From positions 15,687,530-15,751,529 of the forward strand of contig NC_091173.1 of NCBI RefSeq assembly GCF_040958095.1: DNA of 64,000 nt. The letters are read 5' to 3'. Of the stretch, positions 1-8,800 are shown piece by piece. The notes under the pieces were generated by a model. The model was not told where the DNA came from, ran no database searches, and was given only the letters and a program-made list of their open reading frames with translations. The DNA is from Procambarus clarkii. Lineage: Eukaryota; Arthropoda; Malacostraca; Decapoda; Cambaridae. The first letter of the stretch is position 1, and every line of letters begins with the position of its first letter. A program made the position numbers and the translations under genes.

Positions 1-112
1 GAAACGCATTGCGTAATAGTGGCTTTAGGCATTGTATGTACTAGCTCTATCTATATATCAATCCATTAATGTAACATCACTTGTATGTATATACCTTACC
101 TGAATAAACATC
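1..112 (+). repeat. 3' tail of a SINE-like repeat cut by the window edge
   Basis: Opens with GAAACGCATTGCGTAATAGT and GGCTTTAGG, then ends in CCTGAATAAACATCTGAA. The GAAACGC..TGCGT..TAGTGGCT core recurs at 3700-3725 and 62490-62515 and in shortened form at 2785 and 3456. This marks a dispersed family whose 3' part is shared. Confidence 0.6.
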
Positions 113-553
113 TGAATGTAAGACTGCTACTTGCGAAACGCTTCCCTAGGCGTCAGACAATAAATAAAGTGCGAAAATTAATTTTGGAGTTAATTTTTCA
201 ACTACCCTCGACAGTGAAGAAAAACATAAGAAATATTGAAAAGATTCGGGTTAGAACCATTAATCTTACCCTTTCGGTCATATTCAACAACAAACTTTTA
301 CAAGAAAGACTGCTACTAAAATATACGAATATATATATAATCATATATATATATATATGGTTAATAGAGTGCGTTAATGTCATCGTTAATGAAAGGCAAA
401 TGGTGCCAGTTAACAATTACATATTAATACAAATAATAATTTAGAAAAATAGTAAATCTCATTTCATGTTTCGCTTATGTCGTGCCAGTTTATTTGAAGG
501 ATATGATGAGGATAACACCAAAAGACATCAACTAATCAAAGCAGTATAGTCTA
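113..553. other. AT-rich stretch without a recognisable gene
   Basis: An open frame runs through 85-444, but its product is Ile/Leu/Asn-rich with an (AT)n stretch at about 324-358 and no known motif. I regard it as non-coding. Confidence 0.6.
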
Positions 554-673
554 GCAGTGTGGCACTGTACTACCCTAGCTAGCGCAGTGTGGCACTGTAC
601 TACCCTAGCTAGCGCAGTGTGGCACTGTACTAGCCTAGCTAGCACAGTGTGGCACTGTACTAGCCTAGCTAGC
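554..673. repeat. 30-bp tandem array, four copies
   Basis: Unit starts gcagtgtggcactgtacta and ends CTAGCTAGC. Copies at 554-583, 584-613, 614-643 and 644-673 differ at one or two positions. Each unit holds an inverted repeat (CAGTG tgg CACTG) and the palindrome CTAGCTAG. Confidence 0.9.
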
Positions 674-1190
674 AGCCAGAAAGTTTGAGATATGTTGATA
701 ACGTCGATGATTATAGTTACCGACAGCTGTCAACCGTAATCATATCTGCTGCTGAATTTTATTATTATATCAGTCGATCCATTTTTAACACCTAACAAAT
801 TACTCTTTCCTCAACAGAGTCACTGGAGGCGCTTATTGGATACTTTATTTGAATTGTTATATTCAGGTCTCTTAATTTTTTAGCCTTTCTTTAGAAGCAA
901 ATGCTCGCTCACGGAATTTCTATAAAATATATACTCCATGTTCCATTTTCTAGCGTGCCATTGGAAGAATTCCGATGGTACAAAACTAACTTTTTAAAAT
1001 TCAACAGTCCATTTTTTTACGTTTGACTAAAAGTTGCTAGAAATACTATCCTTTTTGGACGATGGATTCACTTTAGATCATATATGTACTATAAAGAGAG
1101 CAATCTTCATGGAAAATATAATGGTTATTCCGCTGTACAAAGGTTTAAAGCCCCTCCATCTGGACTACTGTTTCCAAGCATGGAGACATT
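674..1190. other. No feature seen
   Basis: AT-rich unique-looking sequence with no coding signal in either strand and no repeat that I recognise. Confidence 0.5.
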
Positions 1191-1193
1191 AGT

Positions 1194-1460
1194 TTAGTTT
1201 AGTTCATTTATTATGGACCCGATACCCATCTTGTGGGCGGTAGTGGAAAGGGTTACAGAGGCACATAATGGGCTCAGGGACTGAACCCCACAATTACCAT
1301 CAGAAGTTCATATATCTGCTTTTGAATAAGTTCAACTCAGAGTGGTTAGTTTAGTTCATTTATTATGCACCCCATACCCATCTTGTAGGCGGTAGTGGAA
1401 AGTGTTACAGAGGCACATAATGGATTCAGGAACTGAACCTCACAATTCATTTAGCTAAGC
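1194..1460 (-). repeat. Two direct copies of a retrotransposon-like 3' terminus
   Basis: Two ~95-bp copies (about 1194-1290 and 1344-1440) share TTAGTTTAGTTCATTTATTA, a GGCGGTAGTGGAAAG block and CAGAGGCACATAATGG. On the minus strand each ends in AATAAATGAACTAAACTAA, like the 3' end of an I- or Jockey-type element. A third copy in the opposite direction is at 2637-2712. Confidence 0.7.
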
Positions 1461-1734
1461 AAGTTACAATCTTGATGAGCTAGTTACAAAATTCAGTATA
1501 AGACGTCACATCATCAATGGGTTCGAGATCAACCATAAGTACAGTTTCTAAATTAAGCAACTGACATATGTGGAGAGCTAGTGTCACAATTGATATGTTT
1601 GCCCTGCACACCGCCCCCCCCCCATCCAGTGGGCAGCGGTGGGTAGGTTACAATAACTTAGTTATTACCTACAGTTAGCAAACTGGGGATATTTGGCTAA
1701 GATTTCTGGTAGCAGATCATTTTGAATGAAATAT

Positions 1735-2530
1735 TTACACATCGTTGGAACATTTGTTATATAATTGTCTCTGAATTCGCGTATACTTTTCGCACTCCAT
1801 CACATAGTGACGTAGGATGTGCGAATAATTTTGCTGACACAGTTTACATTTGGTCAGGTCTACATCAGCAAATAATGAGAATTCCCAGAGATACTTGTAA
1901 CCGACTCCAAGCCGAGCAATAGTAACATCTAGAAGTCTGCTGATTTTATTGGATGAACCATAGATGTGTGGCTCCTCTTGCATGATAGTATGATGATAGA
2001 TGGAATTACTTGTGTCGATTTCACTTTGTCTAAGATCTACAAGATTTTGTTGAAGTTCTTGGTGTACTATTGCTCTCAAACTGCTTATTGACAATCCAAG
2101 GTTATACTCAATTTCTCCTTTAAAGGCAGATTCTTTGGCTAACTCATCAGCTCTATTATGCATTCGGAGGCCAACATGAGATGGAGTCCACATGAAATGG
2201 ACTCTGTTACCATCATTAATAATTGTTGTTGTATTTGTGTCTGGCTTCGGACACGAGAATGTTACAGTTTTGTCTAAAAGAGTTGAGAGCAATTATGGAT
2301 GACAAAGAGTCACTTACAGTTAATATATCAAGTTTAGAGACTTGAACACATTTCAGTGCAAGAAGCAAGGCAGGGTAGAGGCCCAGTTGTTTATATGGAC
2401 TTCCCACTCAAAATATAAGCCATCTCCTATTGTCAGGACAACTGCACTTCCAGCTGCACCCGTGGGGCGGTGTAGGGAACCATCAGTGTATGTAATTTGA
2501 CAGAGAATGCTCTGTGGACAGAGCATCAAT
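1735..2530 (-). pseudogene. Broken non-LTR retrotransposon RNase H and C-terminal region
   Basis: The minus strand encodes an RNase H fold in pieces. ITYTDGSLHRPTG (the catalytic TDGS) is near 2490, then ALKCVQVSKLDILTVSDSLS at 2407-2216 in another frame, then MWTPSHVGLRMHNRADELAK in the 2292-1735 frame. A cysteine motif CKLCQQNYSHILRHYVMEC follows, typical of the C-terminus of Jockey/I-type elements. At least two frameshifts are needed to read it through, so it is dead. Its 3' UTR probably runs to the terminus-like repeats at 1194-1440, about 300 bases downstream. Confidence 0.85.
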
Positions 2531-2636
2531 ATGGCTTAAGGCGTTGCGCTTTGCCTCAAGACAAAGCTTAGACTGATCTCTAATTTACTTTTTGAGTGGA
2601 AAGGGAGGGATTAAAAAAATAATGGGTGCCTAAAAT

Positions 2637-2712
2637 TATGTGCCTCTGTAACCCTTTCCACTACCGCCCACAAGATGGGCATGGGGTGCATAATAAATGA
2701 ACTAAACTAAAC
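2637..2712 (+). repeat. Third copy of the 3' terminus, opposite orientation
   Basis: Reads TGCCTCTGTAACCCTTTCCA, CCGCCCACAAGATGGGCATG and AATAAATGAACTAAACTAAA, the reverse complement of the two copies at 1194-1440. A 5'-truncated plus-strand insertion is the simplest origin. Confidence 0.7.
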
Positions 2713-3181
2713 TTACAATGTACCTGTAAACATTTTTTTTTTAATTTTGCTTGAAATTACCTTCTTAAAATTATGTTAGGTTAAGGATCTGCCCGAAACG
2801 TGCAACCCTTCCTCTGAATACAGTACGTTTTAATACTAAATGTAATAAGTACTTCCCTGACTGTCTGCATAGTACATAAATACACTTAATTGTGCTGTTA
2901 CATTTACCTCCAACATATTCTCCTCATTTTCTGTTAATACACTAAAAATATTTAGGTTGAAGTTTTCGTGTTTTATTCTATATACACAAGTTTTATATAT
3001 AAAGAATTTCTTTTTCAGTTTTATTAAACAATAGAGATTTTATACAAAATTTGAAAATATCCTGAGTTACTTTATAATTTATTGAAATACTTTAGTTTTG
3101 TTTTATTAGTTTTATAAAATGTTAATATCAATATAGCTATAGGTTAAATACTAATTGTAATTAAGAAGCAATAAATGCTAT
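2713..3181. other. AT-rich sequence with a short SINE remnant
   Basis: Nothing coding seen. Around 2783-2805 the phrase AAGGATCTGCCCGAAACGTG matches the SINE body found at 3688-3708. Confidence 0.45.
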
Positions 3182-3266
3182 TTACATAGAGACGGGACAC
3201 CACGAGCGTAGTGTAACTACATCCTTTAACTACACTTAGGTAATTACACTTAAGTAATTACATGCT
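3182..3266 (+). repeat. 3' end of a CR1-like non-LTR element
   Basis: GACGGGACACCACGAGCGTA and ACTACACTTAGGTAATTACA are near-identical to 62170-62222, where the same sequence follows recognisable CR1-type C-terminal coding sequence. Confidence 0.65.
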
Positions 3267-3488
3267 TGTCCTCCTATACTCCCAAGGTTAGGTTAGGTCG
3301 TGGTTTTCTATACAGCTTTTCAGGTAAACTCTAATATTCACAATATTTTGGTGCGATGCTGGCGCTTAAGTGTATTTATGTACTATGCCGATAGTCAGGA
3401 TTGTATTTATTACATTTAATATTAAACAGTACTGTCTATTCGGAAGAGGGGCTGGAAACGCGCTATGCATGCTAGTGGCTTTAGTTTG

Positions 3489-3783
3489 GCAGTCTCCGTG
3501 GTGTAGTGGTAAGACACTCGCCTGGCGTTCCGCGAGCGCTATGTCATGGGTTCGTATCCTGGCCGGGGAGGATTTACTGAGCGCAATTCCTTAACTGTAG
3601 CCTCTGTTTAACGCAACAGTAAAATGTGTACTTGGATGAAAAAACGATTCTTCGCGGCAGGGGATCGTATTCCAGGGACCATAGGATTAAGGACTTGCCC
3701 GAAACGCTACGCGTACTAGTGGCTGTACAAGAATGTAACAACTCTTGTATATATCTCAAAAAAAAAAAAAAAAAAAAAAAAAA
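3489..3783 (+). mobile_element. tRNA-derived SINE, near complete, poly(A)-tailed
   Basis: The head (3490-3570) has a pol III box A (TGGTGTAGTGG) and box B (GGTTCGTATCC) about 45 bases apart. The body reads CTGGCCGGGGAGGATTTACT, TTCCTTAACTGTAGCCTCTG and GGATTAAGGACTTGCCCGAA. A run of about 25 A closes it at 3759-3783. The tRNA part does not fold into a proper gene. The same family is on the minus strand at 26484-26715. Confidence 0.85.
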
Positions 3784-3974
3784 AGTATTAGAAACTGAAT
3801 CTCTATACTCTAATAAACCCAATATCTTCTTGTATATAAATAAATAAATAATAAATAAATATTGATCCAGACCATTTCTTTAAAAGGTCAGATGTAACTT
3901 CAGGGGTACACTAGTTGATTGAGTTGAAAAGCGGGACCAAAGAGCCGAAGCTCAACCCCAAGAAGCACATCTAG

Positions 3975-4036
3975 GTGCTAGATGTGCCTAGATGTGCTAG
4001 GTGCTAGATGTGCCTAGATGTGCTAGGTGCTAGATG
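3975..4036. repeat. 26-bp tandem repeat, 2.4 copies
   Basis: Unit GTGCTAGATGTGCCTAGATG plus TGCTAG at 3975-4000 and 4001-4026, partial at 4027-4036. Internal CTAGATGTG sub-repeats suggest growth by slippage. Confidence 0.9.
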
Positions 4037-4037
4037 T

Positions 4038-4060
4038 CCAACCTAGTACAACTAGGTTGG
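4038..4060. repeat. Perfect 10-bp fold-back
   Basis: CCAACCTAGT - ACA - ACTAGGTTGG: perfect arms with a 3-base loop, directly after the 26-bp array. Confidence 0.8.
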
Positions 4061-4245
4061 ATGGGGAAAGGAACTATCCGGAGAATGCACCAAGCCATTA
4101 CGACTACATAACACATGGAAGGGGTCAAAATAAAGATTTGGGATGGGACGAGGCAAAAGGAATATCGCTGTAGGAATCGAATCCGGGACCTTTAGGCTGT
4201 GACCCAGCTGTCCGAGACTTACCACTGCGGTGCTCGTCTTGAGTG
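4060..4245 (-). mobile_element. tRNA-derived SINE, minus strand
   Basis: On the minus strand GCACCGCAGTGGTAAGTCTC (box A-like) is followed about 35 bases later by GGATTCGATTCC (box B). A body of about 120 bases then runs to 4060. It is a different family from the 3489 SINE. Confidence 0.7.
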
Positions 4246-4289
4246 ACAACTGTACTATAGCGAGCTCTGCCTATTGAGAGTAATAATGA

Positions 4290-4655
4290 GGGTCAGCTAC
4301 AGGAGGCTGGGTGTAGAGGAGAGGTGTGAGGCGTGTCAGTGTTGACGTGGCCGCCCCGCGCCTCACGGACGGTGTTGTCTGCGGCTCATAGGTGACATGG
4401 TCATTCATGGCACATAAGTCTGGGGGTATATTCGTGAGGGAAGCCAGTGGTTGGTACACGGCAACTGTTTTAAACAACCAATGCGACCTCAATAATAATA
4501 TGAGAGTATCTGGACATTTGTGTAAAGCAAGAAAGTGTCAATAAACAAGCCCTTCAAGAATGTCATCAGTTTTAACCAAATAGAGAACAAATTCTATGTA
4601 ATTACAAGCCTGTTTCAGGAGTTACATGCGCTTTTGAAAGCATTTTTATACTATG
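4290..4655 (+). other. COG7: Candidate COG7 5' exon with terminal start codon
   Basis: The first recognised COG7 exon starts in phase 0 at the residue matching position 2 of the human protein, so the preceding exon should end exactly with ATG. At 4653-4655 an ATG is followed directly by GTAAGTACAG, a near-perfect donor. A second, weaker candidate is the ATG at 4728-4730 followed by GTAATA. Upstream, 4320-4400 is CpG-rich and could be promoter or 5' UTR. Against this: several upstream ATGs, a T at -3, and the chance that the true first exon lies farther upstream. This is inference only. Confidence 0.4.
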
Positions 4656-5769
4656 GTAAGTACAGTATACAGAATGTACATAATTTCTGCTTAAAACTAA
4701 CTTTTAAGTCTTGTCCACAATAAAGTAATGGTAATATTAGTGATAAATTTCTGTAAATCTAGAGTAAATCATGTCAAAACAGTCCTATGCTTTCTCTCGA
4801 GTTATTTGATATTCCAAATAATGAAGACTTGCAGAACTAAGGTTTATGAACATGTTGGTTATACATGCCAGTGATGACCGCTGTTCTCTTCAGCCACTAG
4901 ACCTAACTGCAGGAAATAGGAAGCTTCAACAGCCTGTGCTCTGCTCTGCCTAACATTGTATTTTATGCTCTCCTTGTCCAACCTTGGCTTAATAAGTTGA
5001 CCAAGCCACACACTAGAAAGTGAAGGGACGACAACATTTCGATCCGTCCTAGACCATTCTCAAGTCGACACAATCGACTTTAGAATGGTCCAGGATGGAC
5101 CGAAACGTCGTTGTCCCTTCACTTTCTAGTGTGTGGTTAGGTCAACATAGTCTTTCAGCCACGTTATTGTGACTCCTCGTCTGCATTTGGCTTAATATGG
5201 TTTATTAGCCCAGAAAATGTTTTAGTATACCGTACATTAACATGATCAAATTTGTATCGCAACTGCTTACCTTGACTGTTGTTTAGGTATACAGTACTAA
5301 AAAAAAAAAAAGATCTCTCCCTGATCGTACAGTTCTAGTTGTCTTGCACCCATATTGCTTTATACCGAGATCCTTTATTATAGCACAGCGTTGATCTGTA
5401 TCCAAATAATGCAGTCCCCATGGCACAGTGGTAAGACACATTTCTGACTAGAATTTTTTTATTTCTTTTATCATATAGCTTTAAATGTTAAATTATTGTT
5501 TATAAGTAAAATTTATAGTACTGTATTACTATGATTTATGAAACTAAGTACTTTTGTTACATGTAAAGTTTAAAGATTGAGTACAGTAAAGTTATACATT
5601 ATGTTACCCAGGCTTGGTTGTGTGGCTTTGTAATATTCTGTCAAGTATAATGTATGGCATTAATTTTTTTTAATTGACAATTCTAGAAATACAATGAGAC
5701 CAAAATGATAAATTACATTTAAAATTTAATACTCTAATTTAAATTCAATACTGTATTTGTACATTGCAG
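4656..5769. other. Putative COG7 intron 1 contents
   Basis: Contains the fold-back element (4997-5145), an A-run at about 5300-5312 and a SINE head fragment (5409-5448: GCAGTCCCCATGGCACAGTG, box A-like, truncated). The rest is AT-rich with no coding signal. Confidence 0.5.
4997..5145. mobile_element. Fold-back (hairpin) element, copy 1
   Basis: Arms 4997-5068 and 5074-5145 are nearly perfect inverted repeats around a 5-base loop. Landmarks are CCACACACTAGAAAGTGAAG, ACCATTCTCAAGTCGA and GGACCGAAACGTCGTTGTCC. The following TCAGCCACGTTATTGTGACT also recurs after copy 2 at 51899-52043. A third, half copy is at 63661-63735. Confidence 0.85.
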
Positions 5770-5859
5770 GATTTAACGGCTTTCTCTCAGGAGAACTTTG
5801 ATCCTAAGGACTGGATCAACAATGTTTTTCGTAGCCAAGAGGGGCAACAAAATAGAGAT
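5770..5859 (+). CDS. COG7: COG7 coding exon 2 (residues ~2-31)
   Basis: Acceptor cattgcag, donor gtgagt, phase 0 on both sides. It encodes the N-terminal FDPKDWINNVF block, which matches FDVKEWINAAF of human COG7 and fixes the gene identity and the reading frame. Confidence 0.95.
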
Positions 5860-8800
5860 GTGAGTGAGATAGTGTTTTATATATTTAAGAGGTGGATTAT
5901 TATTTTTCTCTCTTGACTTCATACTCTTAATTATACACTATGCACATGAGAAATACTGTACTTTGCTTAAATTTACTGAAATACAGTACTGTACTGTAAT
6001 TGTTTTGTGTAGGAAAATTTTAATTTCATTGATTCTCTTAGTGTCGTCGTAGTGTTGCAGTTACTGAAATTATAATAATAAAAATAAGAATAATTCATTG
6101 TCTAGGGATTGGCAGCTAAAATGTATTTATACATGTTTAGCTTATATCACAGCCCCCTTTTTTTCCCCCAAGGTTGAATTACCGATAAATTACAGGCTGG
6201 GGACGTGAGAAATACGCTGGATGTGGTTACATTTTGTTTATATGTGCTGACATGTTCATTTGGTAGTTGTCTATTATAGATTTAAATTAAAATTTTGCTA
6301 GGTGAAATTAGGCAATAGGGTGTGGCTAATGTATCCTGGAAGCATCTCCAGTTGCAATGAATCCTCTCTTTCTGCAATAAATTGGGGTTGGTCCCATATA
6401 CTGTAGTTCATTGAATCAAAATTGTACTGTATATACAGTACATTTATAATGATCTTTATCATAGGGTTCAATAGTATTGTCTGTAGGAGGAACTTTACAA
6501 CTTTAACAATTGTTGAAAATAAAAAAAAATATACAGTATATATTTTTCAGCAATATGCATCGTCCCTGGTGATGCGACTGCAGTTAGCCATACAGGAAGT
6601 GAATAATGCTCTGGAGGACACAAGCCAACAGGTATATGTTTTGTGCCTATTTTTGTGCATGTATTGTTTCAGAATTTGTATATTTTTGTTAATATGATGG
6701 AAGGGAAAAGGAGAAGAGTGGTTTGATAACCCTGAACAGTGGCTTTCCTGAAATAATCCTGGATCAATCCACATCCAGAGAGTGTAGGCATGAATTTATG
6801 TACATAATTATATATATGTACTCTTTAGACATGCTTGCAGGGTTCAGCATTAGCCCAGTTACCCTGGGCTAATGCTTTCATGCCCCTGATTAGGTAATGC
6901 AGTTACTTTGACCTTGTATTTTTCATCATACTTCCTTTTGAAGATGCTAAATTGAGCTTGTTATAACATATGTTTTGTGGCTCATTCTACTTGGTCTCAA
7001 CTTTTGCACAAAAGGTGTTTCCCGGCTTCCTCTAGCTCATCTGCACCTTCTAGCTTCCACCCATGTCTATGGTCCTATTGTTTCACATTGCAGACATTGC
7101 ATCATCGTTGTTTATCAATTCCCCATAATATTTTTTATCTCCATATATAAATATTTTGTTATTGTATTATCAAATATAACATGTGTTTGTTTTATTTCTG
7201 AGATTTGGTAATTAAATACATCTGAAGACATTAAATTTATTTTCAGGTGGTGGCCAGCTTACCACGAGTACTCAGAGATATTGAATCACTGGGACATGAA
7301 GTTGCTGTTCTCAAGAATCAGATGAACAGTGTTAGGCTAGACATTGAAAAGGTAATATTTTTCAAAATCTAGCTATTATAACTAATGTACTGTATCTAGT
7401 TTAATGTAACTGCTGTGCATTGAAATCGATTTGTTAAAACTACCACTGTTGCAAATATTAATGACATAAGGTGCAACAGCAAATTTTTATTGAATTTAAA
7501 CTTGTGGAAGTTGTGACTTGGCCCACAAAACTGTCCAGCTTCTGAAGGGCTACTAAAAGAAACATGGCAGCTAGAGGAGAGAATTATCTAATAAAGGTTA
7601 GTTAAACTGTGTGGCATTCAACAGGAAGGCTTTGCATTTGACTGAGGGAGCCACATGGTGGCAGCATGCAGGTTCAGCCTTGTGTTAATAGGTTCACCCC
7701 CGAGACATTGAACATGTCTGGTTATTCCTGATCCCCTCTTCTGCCATCTCCACCCACATGTAAATTCTGACCACATTACTCTGTTTACTGCTTTGTTCTC
7801 ATTAAAAATAATATTATAGGCCTGATTTGAATAATCTGGATTTACGTGTAATTTCCCTGTTTTAGCTATTACCTTTTAAAATTTTCTACATTTTCATGTT
7901 GGCAAACCATAAAATTTGTTTCAAATACAGTATGCTGAATAGATTTCCTATGACCAATAACTGATACTAATAATATTGTGCTCATCTATGAACATATTTT
8001 TCTGATAACGGAGGAATAAGACACCGACAGCATTGGGACCTATTTATTTAATTTTTTAGTAGTAACAAAATAATTAAATTTTTTCAGACCATGTTAATGA
8101 ACAGGTAACTTGTATAATTTTACAACAGCATAAATACATGTATAACTTGGCTACAATGACTTAATAACATTAATATATATGCTTATATCCGGTAACTAAA
8201 TAGAACATGGTCTGAAGAACGCGGAATCCTTATTAACTATTGGTACAAGTAAGGCAAACGTTTAACATAATTTTTTAAGTAGAATCGGGGCTTAAAGAGT
8301 AGCATATAGTGGCCTAACACATGACATAAATAATGTGGCAAATCCCAGACATAATGTGAAATGGTAAATTACTAGTAGCTGTAGAATACACCTATAGGAC
8401 AAATTTAACAATACTCTTACAAGTGAGAGTAAGTAGCTGCGGACAGCGTAATACTTAGGGGCCGGCGCTGCACCCCCCTGTTGACCACCAATAAAGGACA
8501 AAGACATAGTACTGTGCGTAGGGTTATATTGCCGCTGAACATTGGAAGGGGAGGAGGGTGGGAAAATTTTTTCTAAGACTTGTGAAGCGGAGCGAGGCTG
8601 GAACAAGAAAGAACGCATGACCCCTCCTCTGTGCTATATATATAGGCCCCCCCGCGGCGCTCCGCGCGCTGCGGATCGCGCTGTGCAACTGTCTTCTCCT
8701 CCATCAGAAATTCCTCCGCATTCCTACATAATGCAGCGGTTATTTTCTGATAACGGAGGAATAAGACACCGACAGCATTGGGACCTATTTATTTAATTTT

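Noticed and set aside
85-444. 119-codon plus-strand open frame and its 72-codon antisense partner
   Set aside because: Low-complexity Ile/Leu/Asn product running through an (AT)n stretch, no motif, no splice context.
3489-3570. Possible functional tRNA gene
   Set aside because: Box A and box B are present but the acceptor and anticodon stems do not pair properly, and a SINE body with poly(A) follows.
8292-8796. Open frames on both strands in blocks L and A as a host gene
   Set aside because: The same frames recur only because the blocks are repeated; no domain, and they cross block borders.
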